Assembly: GCA_965223025.1 (NCBI GenBank)
Contig: CBDCVP010000023.1
Coordinates: forward strand, 2,914,001 to 2,978,000
Reading direction: 5' to 3'
DNA from: JABDMH01 sp965223025
GTDB lineage: Bacteria > Bacteroidota > Bacteroidia > Chitinophagales > Saprospiraceae
Length of the DNA stretch: 64,000 nucleotides
This document shows positions 26,272-36,900 of this stretch, in pieces. Position 1 is the stretch's first letter, and the number at the start of each line of letters is the position of its first letter. The notes under the pieces are model-generated. The model had not been told where the DNA came from and did no database searches. It worked only from the letters and a program-made list of their open reading frames with translations. The translations under genes and the position numbers were made by a program.

Positions 26272-27850
26272 GCTGAGCGACTTCATCCGGAGGCAGCGGA
26301 TGGAAGTAGTTGTCCGTACCCAAGGATCCTAAAATCGGATTGGAAGCTTCTGTCAGCGGTTTGGGGGATGGGTTTCCATCTGAATCAAATGCTGTGCCTA
26401 CCGACACCTGTGGATTCCTATTACCCAAAGCCTCCTCGACTCTTTCCATGCGTACCAGATCCGGCCATCTCTGATATTCACCGGCAAACTCCCACTTCCT
26501 CTCAGTGTAAGCCAACTCAGCGATGTCTCCATCGGTCAGATCCACGCTTGGATCGGGCGTGTCAACTGGCAGTCCGTTTGCTCTCCTGCGAACCATGTTC
26601 ATTGCCTCCCAGGCATCAGGAGAGACAGATCCAGACCTTCCTGCTGCTTCTGCATAGATCAAAAGCACCTCAGCATACCTCATGTAATAGTCGCTGCGTG
26701 AATTTTGAAAACCATTAAAAATATTGTCTTCAAAAGGACCTGTGATCTTCCGAAACACTGGATTTTGCTGGTCCTTAAATTCAGTCCAAGGTATGAAGCT
26801 GGCAGCATTGGCCACATCTGGGGTTACCTTTCCGTTGGCATCAAGGGGTATCGCTGTATGATACGTGGCGTCTTTTCTCGGCCCTTCGGGGAAATCTTCA
26901 AAAAATCGAATTTCGGCAAAAGACTCCTGCCAGCCACCAAAATCACCTGGCAGCCCCAATTTGCCTGTCTTCCGATTGGCCAAGCCACAGGGCTGACAAT
27001 AGGCAATAGTAAATACACCCTCCGAGTTGGCGGATCCGTCCAGGGTATAGAGGGTAGCCATATCAGGTACCAAGGCGAATCCATGATTGTCCGCATTATC
27101 TATCACTTGCTTAGCACTTGAGGCAGCATCGGCATATTTAGAATTATCTTTCATCGGAAATCCTGCCCAGTCCAAATACAATCTAGCCAAGAAGGCTCTG
27201 GCACTACCGGCATTTGGCCTGGTGGCTCCTAAGTTACTTTTAGCAGGGAGCATGGATTCGGCTTTCAATAAATCGCTCTCAATCTGTCGATAAATCTCAT
27301 CTTGAGTAGCCAATCCTATTTCCAGGTCAGGTACGATATCCAATGGCAGCGGGATCCTTCCATGTATGCGTGTCATGTGATGAAAAAATATGGCCCTTAG
27401 AAAGTGAGCCTCCCCTACAAGTTGATCTTGGGCGACCCGATCAGCTAAGTTGGTTTCTGCAGCATTCACCAAAACATTGTTGGTAGCCCTGATGGCTCGA
27501 TACACCGCAAACCATGTATTTCGAGTACGTGCATTGCCTAGACTCACAGCCCGTTGATCATACTCACGAAAGTCGGCTTTGTTGCTGGCCCTATGAGTGG
27601 TAAGATCATCACCTGCCCAACCATACACAAATGCAGTAGTCATCCAAAAGGCGCGCTGCATCCGGCCATAGATGCCCGTCACCCCCAATTCAAGTTCTGC
27701 TAAGCTTTCATAAGGCAATACAGCAAGCCGGGAATCCCCAGGCTCCTCTTCCAAATCAAATTGCTCGCAATTCATGTTGGTCAGGCCCAGGATCCCAATC
27801 GCCAGCAGTGCAATGATTGCTTTCCCTGTTTGATATATATTTCTCTTCAT
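26249..27850 (-). CDS. RagB/SusD family outer-membrane glycan-binding lipoprotein (second pair)
   Basis: SusD-like surface lipoprotein of 533 residues. The signal peptide ends LTNMNC (Cys28). SusD hallmarks include AHFLRAIFFHHMTRIHGRIPLPL, GSARAFLARLYLDWAG, YYMRYAEVLLIYAEAAGRSG and ERKWEFAGEYQRWPDLVRM. The C-terminus ends HPLPPDEVAQLPNLSG. It starts 32 bases after the SusC-like gene stop, so it is cotranscribed. The end of the gene is duplicated downstream around a transposase remnant without changing the protein. It is presumed to bind an oligosaccharide from the glycan attacked by the nearby sulfatases and glycosidases. Confidence 0.95.
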   Translation of the reverse strand: MKRNIYQTGKAIIALLAIGILGLTNMNCEQFDLEEEPGDSRLAVLPYESLAELELGVTGIYGRMQRAFWMTTAFVYGWAGDDLTTHRASNKADFREYDQRAVSLGNARTRNTWFAVYRAIRATNNVLVNAAETNLADRVAQDQLVGEAHFLRAIFFHHMTRIHGRIPLPLDIVPDLEIGLATQDEIYRQIESDLLKAESMLPAKSNLGATRPNAGSARAFLARLYLDWAGFPMKDNSKYADAASSAKQVIDNADNHGFALVPDMATLYTLDGSANSEGVFTIAYCQPCGLANRKTGKLGLPGDFGGWQESFAEIRFFEDFPEGPRKDATYHTAIPLDANGKVTPDVANAASFIPWTEFKDQQNPVFRKITGPFEDNIFNGFQNSRSDYYMRYAEVLLIYAEAAGRSGSVSPDAWEAMNMVRRRANGLPVDTPDPSVDLTDGDIAELAYTERKWEFAGEYQRWPDLVRMERVEEALGNRNPQVSVGTAFDSDGNPSPKPLTEASNPILGSLGTDNYFHPLPPDEVAQLPNLSGR

Positions 27851-27882
27851 CTTGCTTCTTTTCTTTTTTATGAAATGATGAT

Positions 27883-30800
27883 TTAGAATCCCAGTTTTGC
27901 ACCAATCGTGAAAGTACGGGGATTGGGATACGCACCTATGTTGATGCCCGGAGCTACATCTTCCGTGCCTTGATTGCCCTTTCTAGAAGACAATTCTGGA
28001 TCATAACCGGTATAATCTGTAATTAAAAACAAGTTCTGACCACCTGCATAGATTTTGAGCGTGGTATCATTTGACTTTGAAAGATTCCTAATCGTATAGC
28101 CAATATTCAAATTGCTCAATCTGATGAAGTCTCCCTTCTCGATATAGCGGGACGAATTGTAGAACTGTACGGTCGCAGGAATATCTGTCTCGTTGGTTGG
28201 CGTCCACTGATTAATTTGATCAGCAGCTAAGAAACTCCTAGAATCTCCAGCTCCACCAGTAATCATCGCTTGCTGAATATTAAACACATCAAAACCATGC
28301 ATCCCTTGTATAAATATATTCAGGTCGAAGTTTCGATAAGTGATTCCATTATTAAAACCCCAAACCAGTTCTGGTGTCCCATTGCCAATGGCACCAAAAA
28401 CGATCTCACCATCGGCGTCTCGTAAATACCTTGCATCCCCAGGCTTCTTACCAAATTCCTCCGCTTGTGCGGCTTCGGAAGACTTCCATGTACCTAAGAA
28501 GGTAGCCCCTTGAAATTGACCTAATGGTTGACCCAACTCGATGATATTAAGCACACGACTCTGGCCGCCAGGAGAAGTATAAGCTCCATTGATCCTCTCC
28601 AAATCGTTGTAAAGTTTGGTTACCTCATTCCTCACATATGATAGGGATAGATTGGCATCCCAATCTAAATTGGCCGTATTGATGATCGTATACCCCAGGC
28701 CTAGGTCCACACCGGTATTCTGAACTTCTCCTACATTCTGATTGATGACACCTCCTCCAAAAGTTGTGGGAACGGGCACTGCCAGGAGGAGATCAGTAGT
28801 GTTTTTCTTAAAAAATTCCAAGGTCACATTCCCCCTGCCTTGTAAAATGCCCAGATCGATACCAAAATTAGTCTGACTGGTGGTTTCCCAAGTTAGGTTG
28901 GCGTTCTCATAACTCGTTAAAATGGTGCCTGGAGAAGCAGAGGCAAAGTCGAACGCAAAGGAATTGAAGCCGAGACCTCCAAAGGTGCTGTAGGGCCCGA
29001 CATTCTGGTTACCTACCTGACCCCATCCTACCCGCAGCTTCAGATTACTGAGCAGATCAGATGTCTCCACGAGGTTATTCAAACTGTAGGCCACTGCTAT
29101 GGATGGAAAAAAGCCCCAGCGATTATCCTTCCTGAAAACTGAAGTGCCATCATAGCGGCCGGTAGCCGTCACATATAAATTTTGATCAAAAATGTATTCC
29201 GCTCTCAGCATAAAAGATGATAGCTCTCTTTCCCAAAAGTTATTGGTGATGGTCTGCCCTGCATTTGGAGCCAGTTCTCCAAAGAAAAATCCCTTGGGAA
29301 GACTCAGATCGTTGGCATTATACCCATTGACTATATTTTTTCCATTGGAGTACTCCTGCACTCCAGTCAATTTGACATCATGTATGCCAAACTCCTTGTG
29401 CCAGGTCAAAATATTACTCAACTGATAGGAAGTAAACTTGTTATTGCGAAACGACGTGTGTGGTAGAAAATCATCTCCCACTTCCACGTCATAAACCTGA
29501 TTGTTGAAATTGTTCAACTGAGTACCCGCCGTCAAGGTGTAGGTGAGGTTGTTGGAGATGTTCCAATTTACATTAAGTGCACTGCTCAACTTCTCATCAA
29601 TGCCTCTAGCATCGCTTTCATTTAGAGTGCGGAGGACATTATCATTGAGGGAGGCGATGCCCTTGATCGATCTGCGGTTGTATTCACCGCTTTCGTCAAA
29701 AATCGGTGTGGTGGGATCCCAGGTCAGGGCCTTCGCGACCAAACTTCCCTGACCATTGCCAGCAAAGGAAAAATCATTCTTTCTCTCACCTCTCGTGGCG
29801 TAGATATTCAATCCGACTTTGACCTTATCAGTGACCTGTGCATCCAGATTGGACCGCAATGACAGCTGCTTATATCCAGTGTTAATCACGATACCCTCTT
29901 GATTGCGGTAATTGCCTGATAAGAAGTAGTTTAACTTACCCTCCGAACCACTGGCAGATATCTGCAGGTTGTTGCTGATCCCGGTCCGAAAGATCTCGCG
30001 TTGATAGTTGGTCCCACCGTTCGCTTCTAAAGCAGAAATTTCCGCGTCGGTAAAATTGGGGTTGCCCCCCGTATTTATTCTCCGAATGTTTTCGAGCCGG
30101 GCGAAGTCCGCCGGGTTGTCCTGCAAAGTGGGTAAGAACTCAGGTACTTTGGAAAAAGTGGTAAAATAGTCCACGTCAATTCTGCCCTCACCGGATCCAC
30201 CTTTTGTGGTAATGATGATGACACCATTGGAACCGCGTACTCCGTAGATGGCCGTAGCCGAAGCATCTTTCAGGACATCGATGGTCTCAATGTCGTTGGG
30301 ATTGATCGTACTAAGATCTCCTCCCTGAACACCATCTACCACTACGAGTGGACTGTTATTACCCGTGATGGAGTTTACTCCCCTAATCCGCACCTTAAAG
30401 TTGGATCCAGGTTGTCCATTGGCCTTTGCCACTGTCACACCGGCAGCTCTCCCCTGTAAGGCATCTTCCACTCTGGTCAATGGTTGATTTTCGAAGGAGG
30501 CGGCCGAGACGGTGGAGACTGATCCGGTCAGGTCACTTTTTTTCACTGTTCCGTACCCAATGACCACAACTTGGTCCAGCAGCGTAGATGCGGTCGCCAA
30601 AGAAATATTAATATTTCCCTGAGTACCCACTGGTATCTCCTGAGGTGCATAACCAGTGTAGGAGAATACAAGAATGGAATTTGCATCTGGGACTTGCAGT
30701 GAATACCCTCCATCTAAATCAGTAGTGGTACCGACGGTAGTACCCTTTACCACCACATTGACCCCAATCAGAGCAGATCCATCTTCTGCATCGGTTACTA

Positions 30801-30897
30801 CGCCCGATACACTCTGCTGACCGAAGGCTAGATTTAATGACAACAAGCAAATCGATGTAAGCCACCATTGCCCGGTTAATTGTAAGCATCTTTTCAT
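27883..30897 (-). CDS. SusC/RagA family TonB-linked outer-membrane receptor (second pair)
   Basis: TonB-dependent importer of about 1004 residues from ATG 30897; a GTG two codons upstream is also in frame. The signal peptide ends LNLAFGQ. It has a CarboxypepD_reg-like domain (about 30-105; SALIGVNVVVKGTTVGTTTD), a plug domain with SPLVVVDGVQGG and VLKDASATAIYGVRGSNG, and a beta-barrel ending TFTIGAKLGF. It is the first gene of the second SusC/D operon and is divergent from a CBM9-like protein gene. Sequence differs clearly from the first SusC, so the two pairs probably import different oligosaccharides. Confidence 0.96.
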   Translation of the reverse strand: MKRCLQLTGQWWLTSICLLSLNLAFGQQSVSGVVTDAEDGSALIGVNVVVKGTTVGTTTDLDGGYSLQVPDANSILVFSYTGYAPQEIPVGTQGNINISLATASTLLDQVVVIGYGTVKKSDLTGSVSTVSAASFENQPLTRVEDALQGRAAGVTVAKANGQPGSNFKVRIRGVNSITGNNSPLVVVDGVQGGDLSTINPNDIETIDVLKDASATAIYGVRGSNGVIIITTKGGSGEGRIDVDYFTTFSKVPEFLPTLQDNPADFARLENIRRINTGGNPNFTDAEISALEANGGTNYQREIFRTGISNNLQISASGSEGKLNYFLSGNYRNQEGIVINTGYKQLSLRSNLDAQVTDKVKVGLNIYATRGERKNDFSFAGNGQGSLVAKALTWDPTTPIFDESGEYNRRSIKGIASLNDNVLRTLNESDARGIDEKLSSALNVNWNISNNLTYTLTAGTQLNNFNNQVYDVEVGDDFLPHTSFRNNKFTSYQLSNILTWHKEFGIHDVKLTGVQEYSNGKNIVNGYNANDLSLPKGFFFGELAPNAGQTITNNFWERELSSFMLRAEYIFDQNLYVTATGRYDGTSVFRKDNRWGFFPSIAVAYSLNNLVETSDLLSNLKLRVGWGQVGNQNVGPYSTFGGLGFNSFAFDFASASPGTILTSYENANLTWETTSQTNFGIDLGILQGRGNVTLEFFKKNTTDLLLAVPVPTTFGGGVINQNVGEVQNTGVDLGLGYTIINTANLDWDANLSLSYVRNEVTKLYNDLERINGAYTSPGGQSRVLNIIELGQPLGQFQGATFLGTWKSSEAAQAEEFGKKPGDARYLRDADGEIVFGAIGNGTPELVWGFNNGITYRNFDLNIFIQGMHGFDVFNIQQAMITGGAGDSRSFLAADQINQWTPTNETDIPATVQFYNSSRYIEKGDFIRLSNLNIGYTIRNLSKSNDTTLKIYAGGQNLFLITDYTGYDPELSSRKGNQGTEDVAPGINIGAYPNPRTFTIGAKLGF

Positions 30898-30990
30898 TTG
30901 CACCTTGTTTTATGGTTAAATCAGTAACGCTCCATACCACGCTCCCCACTGACCACAAACTGCCAGCAGTCCTCTCGTCCAGCGTTAGGC

Positions 30991-31028
30991 CAAATGTAGC
31001 ATTGACAAAAAGTCTCCTATGCAACAAA
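30991..31028 (-). promoter_or_regulatory. Possible promoter of the second SusC/SusD operon
   Basis: On the minus strand TACATTTG (30991-30998) matches TAnnTTTG, and a TTTGTTG sequence lies about 23 bases further upstream. It would give a leader of roughly 90 bases before ATG 30897. The spacing is somewhat longer than usual, so this is tentative. Confidence 0.35.
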
Positions 31029-31187
31029 TGGTTAAACAAATACAACAAATGATTTTCCTCACTAAGATGTTTGCTTCACGACACTTAACACTTGAATATG
31101 GTATAGGTCCTCCTTTCGAGATGGCATGCAAAAAAAAACTACATGTGGCTCAAAATCCTTAGCTTCATTGTCCTCTCACATGACAAA

Positions 31188-31982
31188 ATGGATGCGATGA
31201 CTACACAGATTAGGTTAAGGCGAGGGTGCTACCTGTTGATTTTATCTCTGGTGGCCCTCTGCCTTGGAGCTCAATCGGAAAAGAGGCTAGTCACGGGTGA
31301 GCATGAAATCTTCAAGGTGTCGAAAGCACAAAGCTCTGTTTTGGTAGATGGAAAATTGGACGAAGAAGACTGGAAACTTACTGAAGTCCGCTCTTTTGAC
31401 CATTTCTACCGGGTCGAAACGCCAAGTGACCGGCAGCAAACCAAATTTCGAATGCTTTGGGATGAGAAGAATCTGTATGTCTTCTTTGAATGCCAGGATC
31501 AATTCCTGACTGCCAGAGAGACAGAGCGCGACGGACAACCCTACTTTGATGATTGTGCTGAAATCTTTTTGATACCAGCTCCGGATAGTCTGATGATGCA
31601 TTATGGCTTCGAACTCAATCTATACAAAGCCTCTAACGATTTCGTTTTTCTAAACAGCATCTATCAGGAGAAAAGCGGATTGGTACGCGCTTTTAATCCT
31701 GATTTTGAAGTCGAAGTGATGATTGACGGTACAATCAATGACCAGGGCGATTTGGACCAGGGATGGAATATGGAGATGGCCATCCCCATCAAACTGTTTC
31801 ACGGGATGGACCAATTTAGCCCTGTAAAAAAGGGCAACCGTTGGGCATTTCAAGCTGTCAGACAAGAGCGCAACGATGCGGAGGGAAATCGTCGCTCCAC
31901 TTCCACGATTTTCCCCATCTACGACATCAGCAAAAATGTACATCAACCCAATAGGTTTGGCCTCCTGGAATTTGTCGATTAG
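31188..31982 (+). CDS. Secreted carbohydrate-binding family 9-like protein
   Basis: Exported protein of about 264 residues; an ATG at 31143 is in frame, but 31188 or 31197 gives the signal peptide ending LCLGAQ. The mature protein is a single CBM9-like (DOMON-type) beta-sandwich: VDGKLDEEDWKL at its start, FRMLWDEKNLYVFFECQD, DDCAEIFLIP, a central GFELNLYKASNDFV strand and WNMEMAIPIKLF. Such modules bind sugars or occur with enzymes; no catalytic domain is present here. It is divergent from the SusC gene and convergent with the GH29 gene (24-base gap). A helper role in glycan binding at the cell surface is inferred. Confidence 0.85.
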   Translation: MDAMTTQIRLRRGCYLLILSLVALCLGAQSEKRLVTGEHEIFKVSKAQSSVLVDGKLDEEDWKLTEVRSFDHFYRVETPSDRQQTKFRMLWDEKNLYVFFECQDQFLTARETERDGQPYFDDCAEIFLIPAPDSLMMHYGFELNLYKASNDFVFLNSIYQEKSGLVRAFNPDFEVEVMIDGTINDQGDLDQGWNMEMAIPIKLFHGMDQFSPVKKGNRWAFQAVRQERNDAEGNRRSTSTIFPIYDISKNVHQPNRFGLLEFVD

Positions 31983-32006
31983 GATTCTCCACCATCAGAA
32001 TGGCCA

Positions 32007-33635
32007 TCAATCCCATGCATTTCGAGTAGCCTCTCTGCTATGTTCGCCAAAGTCCACCTCAAAGACAAAAGCATGGTCTCCTGGTTTGCTGGCAGGAATA
32101 TGAATGGTCAATGCCTCTTTGTCTTGATGCCACTCCAACTCATCATCTAGTCCCAGTAGTCGGATCTCCTTTATTTGCCACGGACAGTTTTCACTTCCAT
32201 GTGCCAGGGACTTTATGTTCATGGTCCCTTCCGTGCTCCAATCCATGGCTATAGCATAGAGCTTATCTCCGTTGGTGGTGAAGCGGAAATCTTGAGCGGT
32301 GAAATCCTTATTCTTACCCTCAGAGTGATGCCCCACAGCTACGGCAGTGGGTCCTTCTCCAAAAATGCGCCAAGGTCGACTACCATAGATGGCGCCCCCA
32401 TTCACTTTTAGCCAGGCACCGATCTCCAACAACACTTCCTGTTGATCAACCGGAATCGTACCATCAGCTTTAGGGCCCACATTAAGTAAGAGGCAACCGT
32501 TCTTACTAACAATATCTACTAAATCATCGATCAGTTTGTTGGGGGTCTTAGAAATCCAGTTCGACACATAACCCCATGAGTTGGCGCCAATGGAGGTGTC
32601 GGTTTGCCACGGCTCCTTCTTGATATCCGATAGCTTACCCCTTTCTAAATCATATAGAAAAGTGCCGTCCGGAAAGCTTTCAAAACCACCAAAATTCTTT
32701 CCTTGAAGAACTACACCCTTCTTCCATCTTATCCCCTGGTTGTAATAATATGCAGCCAGCTTCTTATGGTATGGCCTAAAGACCTCCTTGTCCCAATAAA
32801 AATCAAACCATAAGATATCTGGCTCATATTGATCGATGATATCGGTAGTGCGGTTCCACCATCGACTTAGATGGGCTTCGTCCATGTGGTCATTTTTTTC
32901 ACGATTATATCCATAGAGATCATCGTGCTGATGATCCCAATTGTCAAAAGTGGGCTTTCGTTGAAAATAGGACCAATTGAAGGCATAGTGCGATGAAGCT
33001 CCAACTTTGAGTCCCCGCTGCCTGCCAGCTTCAAAGAGCTCACCAAGCACGTCGCGTTTGGGGCCCATCTCGACGGCATTCCAACGAGTATGCTGAGAAT
33101 GATACATGGCAAATGCATCATGGTGTTCTGCCACGGGCACCACATACTTGGCACCTGCTTGCACAAAGAGATCCATCCATCGTGCTGCGTCAAAGTGCTC
33201 ACCCTTAAACATGGGGATGAAATCCTTGTACCCAAACTCGGCCAATGATCCATACTTCTCGATATGATGCAAATATTCTCTGGACGGCGTATGGGAGGTC
33301 ATCTCAAACTCTGCATTGTACACATGCTCATCCATATACATATTGCGTGGATACCACTCCGAACCATAGGCAGGGACGGAATATGCTCCCCAATGGATGA
33401 AGATACCCAGCTTAGCATCTCTAAACCAGTCCGGCACCGAATATCGCTTCAGAGACTCCCAATCTGCCTGGTATGGTACTGTCACAGTATTCATTTGACT
33501 ATTCACCCTTGATGTAGTACCTGTGCAGCCGCCAAGTACCAGAAAAAAAAGCGTAAGTACGATCCATCTAGCGATCAGACATTGACTATCCATTCCATTA
33601 GTTACTAATAAGCTTACATTCTTCATATTCTTCAT
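32007..33635 (-). CDS. Alpha-L-fucosidase family enzyme (GH29), lipoprotein
   Basis: Secreted lipoprotein glycosidase of 542 residues. The signal peptide ends LVLGGC (Cys37). The GH29 catalytic domain includes LGIFIHWGAYSVPAYGSEWY, AKYVVPVAEHHDAFAMY and KRDVLGELFEAGRQRG. The PDILWFDFYW motif carries the expected nucleophile Asp278. The C-terminal part is a beta-sandwich with LLNVGPKADGTI leading into it. GH29 enzymes release alpha-L-fucose, and some act on related residues. It is encoded about 300 bases downstream of the hybrid regulator on the same strand. The acid/base residue cannot be assigned with certainty by eye. Confidence 0.92.
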   Translation of the reverse strand: MKNMKNVSLLVTNGMDSQCLIARWIVLTLFFLVLGGCTGTTSRVNSQMNTVTVPYQADWESLKRYSVPDWFRDAKLGIFIHWGAYSVPAYGSEWYPRNMYMDEHVYNAEFEMTSHTPSREYLHHIEKYGSLAEFGYKDFIPMFKGEHFDAARWMDLFVQAGAKYVVPVAEHHDAFAMYHSQHTRWNAVEMGPKRDVLGELFEAGRQRGLKVGASSHYAFNWSYFQRKPTFDNWDHQHDDLYGYNREKNDHMDEAHLSRWWNRTTDIIDQYEPDILWFDFYWDKEVFRPYHKKLAAYYYNQGIRWKKGVVLQGKNFGGFESFPDGTFLYDLERGKLSDIKKEPWQTDTSIGANSWGYVSNWISKTPNKLIDDLVDIVSKNGCLLLNVGPKADGTIPVDQQEVLLEIGAWLKVNGGAIYGSRPWRIFGEGPTAVAVGHHSEGKNKDFTAQDFRFTTNGDKLYAIAMDWSTEGTMNIKSLAHGSENCPWQIKEIRLLGLDDELEWHQDKEALTIHIPASKPGDHAFVFEVDFGEHSREATRNAWD

Positions 33636-33942
33636 TAATATAGGTGGACCAAAATAGCGATCATAGCATATCCATCAGCAACACAATTGACCAGAACTGT
33701 GACACAAATGATTAAAGAGAGGAGGAATATCATCTCGACTCGATGTTTATCCAGCGGGGCCAATAACTATTTATGGAAATGAGACTTGATCTGCCAACCT
33801 CAAGGAAGAGTGCCTGACCATTTTCAACAAATCAGTTACTGAACCAGTCCTTTTAAGGAAGAATGGGCATGGGTGTGCATGTGGGATATGAGCGTGCATC
33901 TTTTAAATCGACGATCCTTCGATACACTGAAGGTCCAGGACA
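33636..33942. other. Intergenic region between the regulator and GH29 genes
   Basis: About 307 bases without a supported gene. It lies upstream of the GH29 gene on the minus strand and should hold its promoter. The closest match is TATTTTG, one base short of the consensus box, about 10-20 bases before the GH29 start. No terminator hairpin stands out. Confidence 0.35.
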
Positions 33943-36900
33943 CTACAATTCAACACTTTTTCTTTGCTGCTTTAAATACTCGCTTGGGACCACGCCAAAT
34001 TGCTTCTTAAAACACTTAGAAAAATAGGATGCAGAATTAAATCCCGTCATAAACATGACTTCCTTAATGGAAAAATCACTCTGCACCAGTAATTGAATCG
34101 CTCGCTTGAGCCTGACGGTCCGAATAAATTCACTAGATGACTGGCCAGTCAGCGCTTTCAGCTTTAGATAAATCTTACTTCTGCTGATATGCATCTCCTT
34201 GACCAAAGCCTCCACATTAAATTCTGAGTCACCCATATGCTCTTCAATGATTGCCATGGCCTTTTGCAAAAATTCCTCGTCAGCTGAGGTCACCGTTACA
34301 TCGGCTGGTTCGGTGATCACCTCATTGCGAAAACGCTTTTTGAGGCTTTCACGCTGCAAGTGGATATTGAGAAGCTGAGCTTTGAGTACATGCAGTTTAA
34401 ATGGCTTGACCACATAGGCATCGGCTCCTGTTTCAAATCCTTCAATCTCATCTTTGTCGGATGTTTTTGCTGTAAGTAAAATAATCGGAATGTGGCTCGT
34501 GAATGGATTTGACTTTAATGCGTGGCACAACTCAAAACCATTCATTTCTGGCATCATCACATCACTGACTATAATGTCAGGAAGGGATGAAAGGGCAAGC
34601 TCATACCCACTCTTACCATCTTCGGCATCGATGATCCGAAAATCGCTGGCCAAGCCATCTCTAATAAATCTTCTAATATCCGTGTGATCGTCTACACACA
34701 ACAAAAGGGGTAGAAGTTCCTCCACGTCACCCGATCCACCTTCAATCGAAGCCGGTACAATAGGCTCAACCACCATATAATCCAGGGGATCTGAACTCAA
34801 TTGGAAGTACGCCATCTGATCGCGAACAATCTCTGATTTTAAATAAGCAGATCTACTCTTAGGTAACCATACGCGAAAATGAGCACCACCCTCCCTAATA
34901 TTCTCAACCTGAATCGAGCCGCGATGTAACTCGATTAAACTTTTAGTGTAAGACAAACCAATTCCAGCCCCATCTTTATTCTCTGCCCTTGAGCCATCCT
35001 TATAAAACCGCTCAAATATCTTCCTCAACTTTGTTCGGGAAATACCGGGCCCGCTATCTTGCACAGAAATCTCAAGTAATGGAGATGTAGATCTCTGACG
35101 TCGAGTACCCGTTGCAGTGTCCTTTACTTCCAGGACAACCTCACCTCCGGAAGGAGTGAACTTAAATGCATTGGATAGAAGATTATATAAAATCTTTTCT
35201 AAAACCTCCGGATCAAAATACGCATCAAAATGCCGATCATAGACCACCCTAAATACGATATTCTTTTTATTGGCTACAAACTGAAAGGGTTCGGTAGTTT
35301 CTAGAATAAAATCAATGACATCTGCTTCACCTACTCGAATAGTCAGCGAACCCTGATCGAGTTTTCTGAAATCCAGCAGCTGATTCACAAGTCTTAGCAA
35401 GTATTTGCTGTTTTTGTACATATAATGATAATGCTGCAGAAGTTTATCGGGTGTGATGCTTTTTCCCTTAGTCAGGATATGCTCCAGTGGAGAAATAATC
35501 AGTGTCAAAGGTGTACGTAGTTCATGTGAAATGTTAGTGAAAAATCTGAGTTTCATCTGATTTAGCTCTTCCAACTTCTCTCTCTCCATACGCTCCATCA
35601 TCAATTCGTGCTTCTCATGCACACCGATGATGGTATATCTGCGATAGAGCAACAGACCGAATATCACCAACAGGGCGTAAAACAGATAGGCATACCAAGT
35701 CAGCCAGGGAGGAGGTTTGATCGTGATGGCCAGCTGGGTTGGTTGGGCACTCCACACGTTATTTCGGGCACAAGACTTTACAGACAAGATATACTCGCCG
35801 TGCGAGAGATTTGTAAAAGTTGCGTGACGTTGATCCGCATCCTCTTCTACCCACTGATCATGATACCCTTCCAGAAAAAAGGCATAGCGATAATGGCTTG
35901 ATCCCGTATAGGCCAGCGCTGAAAATTCAACCGAAAAATCATTCTGATTATATCTTAATTCAATCTCCTTGGTGACACTCAAAGGTTTTGATAAGATCAC
36001 CTTATGATTGACCAGTTCTGAAGGACCCACTGCTCGATTATTGACGTATAGTTTGGTTAGTGTAACACTGGGAGCTGTCCGATCATCGGCGATCTGTTGA
36101 GGATAAAATACATTAAACCCATTTACTCCCCCAAATAGCAAAGTGCCATCAGATGTCTTACAACTGGCCCCCTCTAGAAATTCATGTCCTTGTAGTCCAT
36201 CATTGACCAGATAATTCTGAAAAATAACTCGCTGTGGATCAAACTTGGTCAGTCCTCTATTGGTACCGATCCATAAATTTCCATCGATATCCTCCTCAAT
36301 ACTTTTTACCGAATTATCACCTAGACCATCTTCTTCCATATATCTGATGAAGTAAGCCTTCTTATCGGGGCCTCTAAACTCCACTTTATTAAGACCACCT
36401 CCAAAGGTTGCAATCCATATCTGCCCGCTGGTGCTTTCATAGATATCAAAAATATAGTTGTGACTGAGGCTATTACGATCATCCTTGATATGCCTAAATA
36501 CCCTAAACGTGGGTTGAGGCTCGCCGACCTGATCAGCCTCAATCATGTTGAGGCCATCTCCCGTGGCAATCCAAATATTGCCTTTTCTGTCTTGCATTAA
36601 TTTGCGAATAATATTATTACTCAAACCACCACTTTCTCCGGTTGCTTCAAAAACTACTTCGCTATAAGCGTCCTTTCCAGGATCGTACCTCCAGCGTAAC
36701 AGTCCCCTGTTATAAGTACCTATCCAGAGATCTTGCTGAGCATCTTGCAGGAGCGCAAAAATCGAACCCCGATCGGTAGCAACCGGAATGGCCGACTGAA
36801 TCATTCCTGCAGTCACCTTCAACTTTCGTAAAAATGGGCGGTCACCCGATCCTACAAACAGGTACTTCTCCCCTCGCTGCACGACCTCTTCAATCGCGAA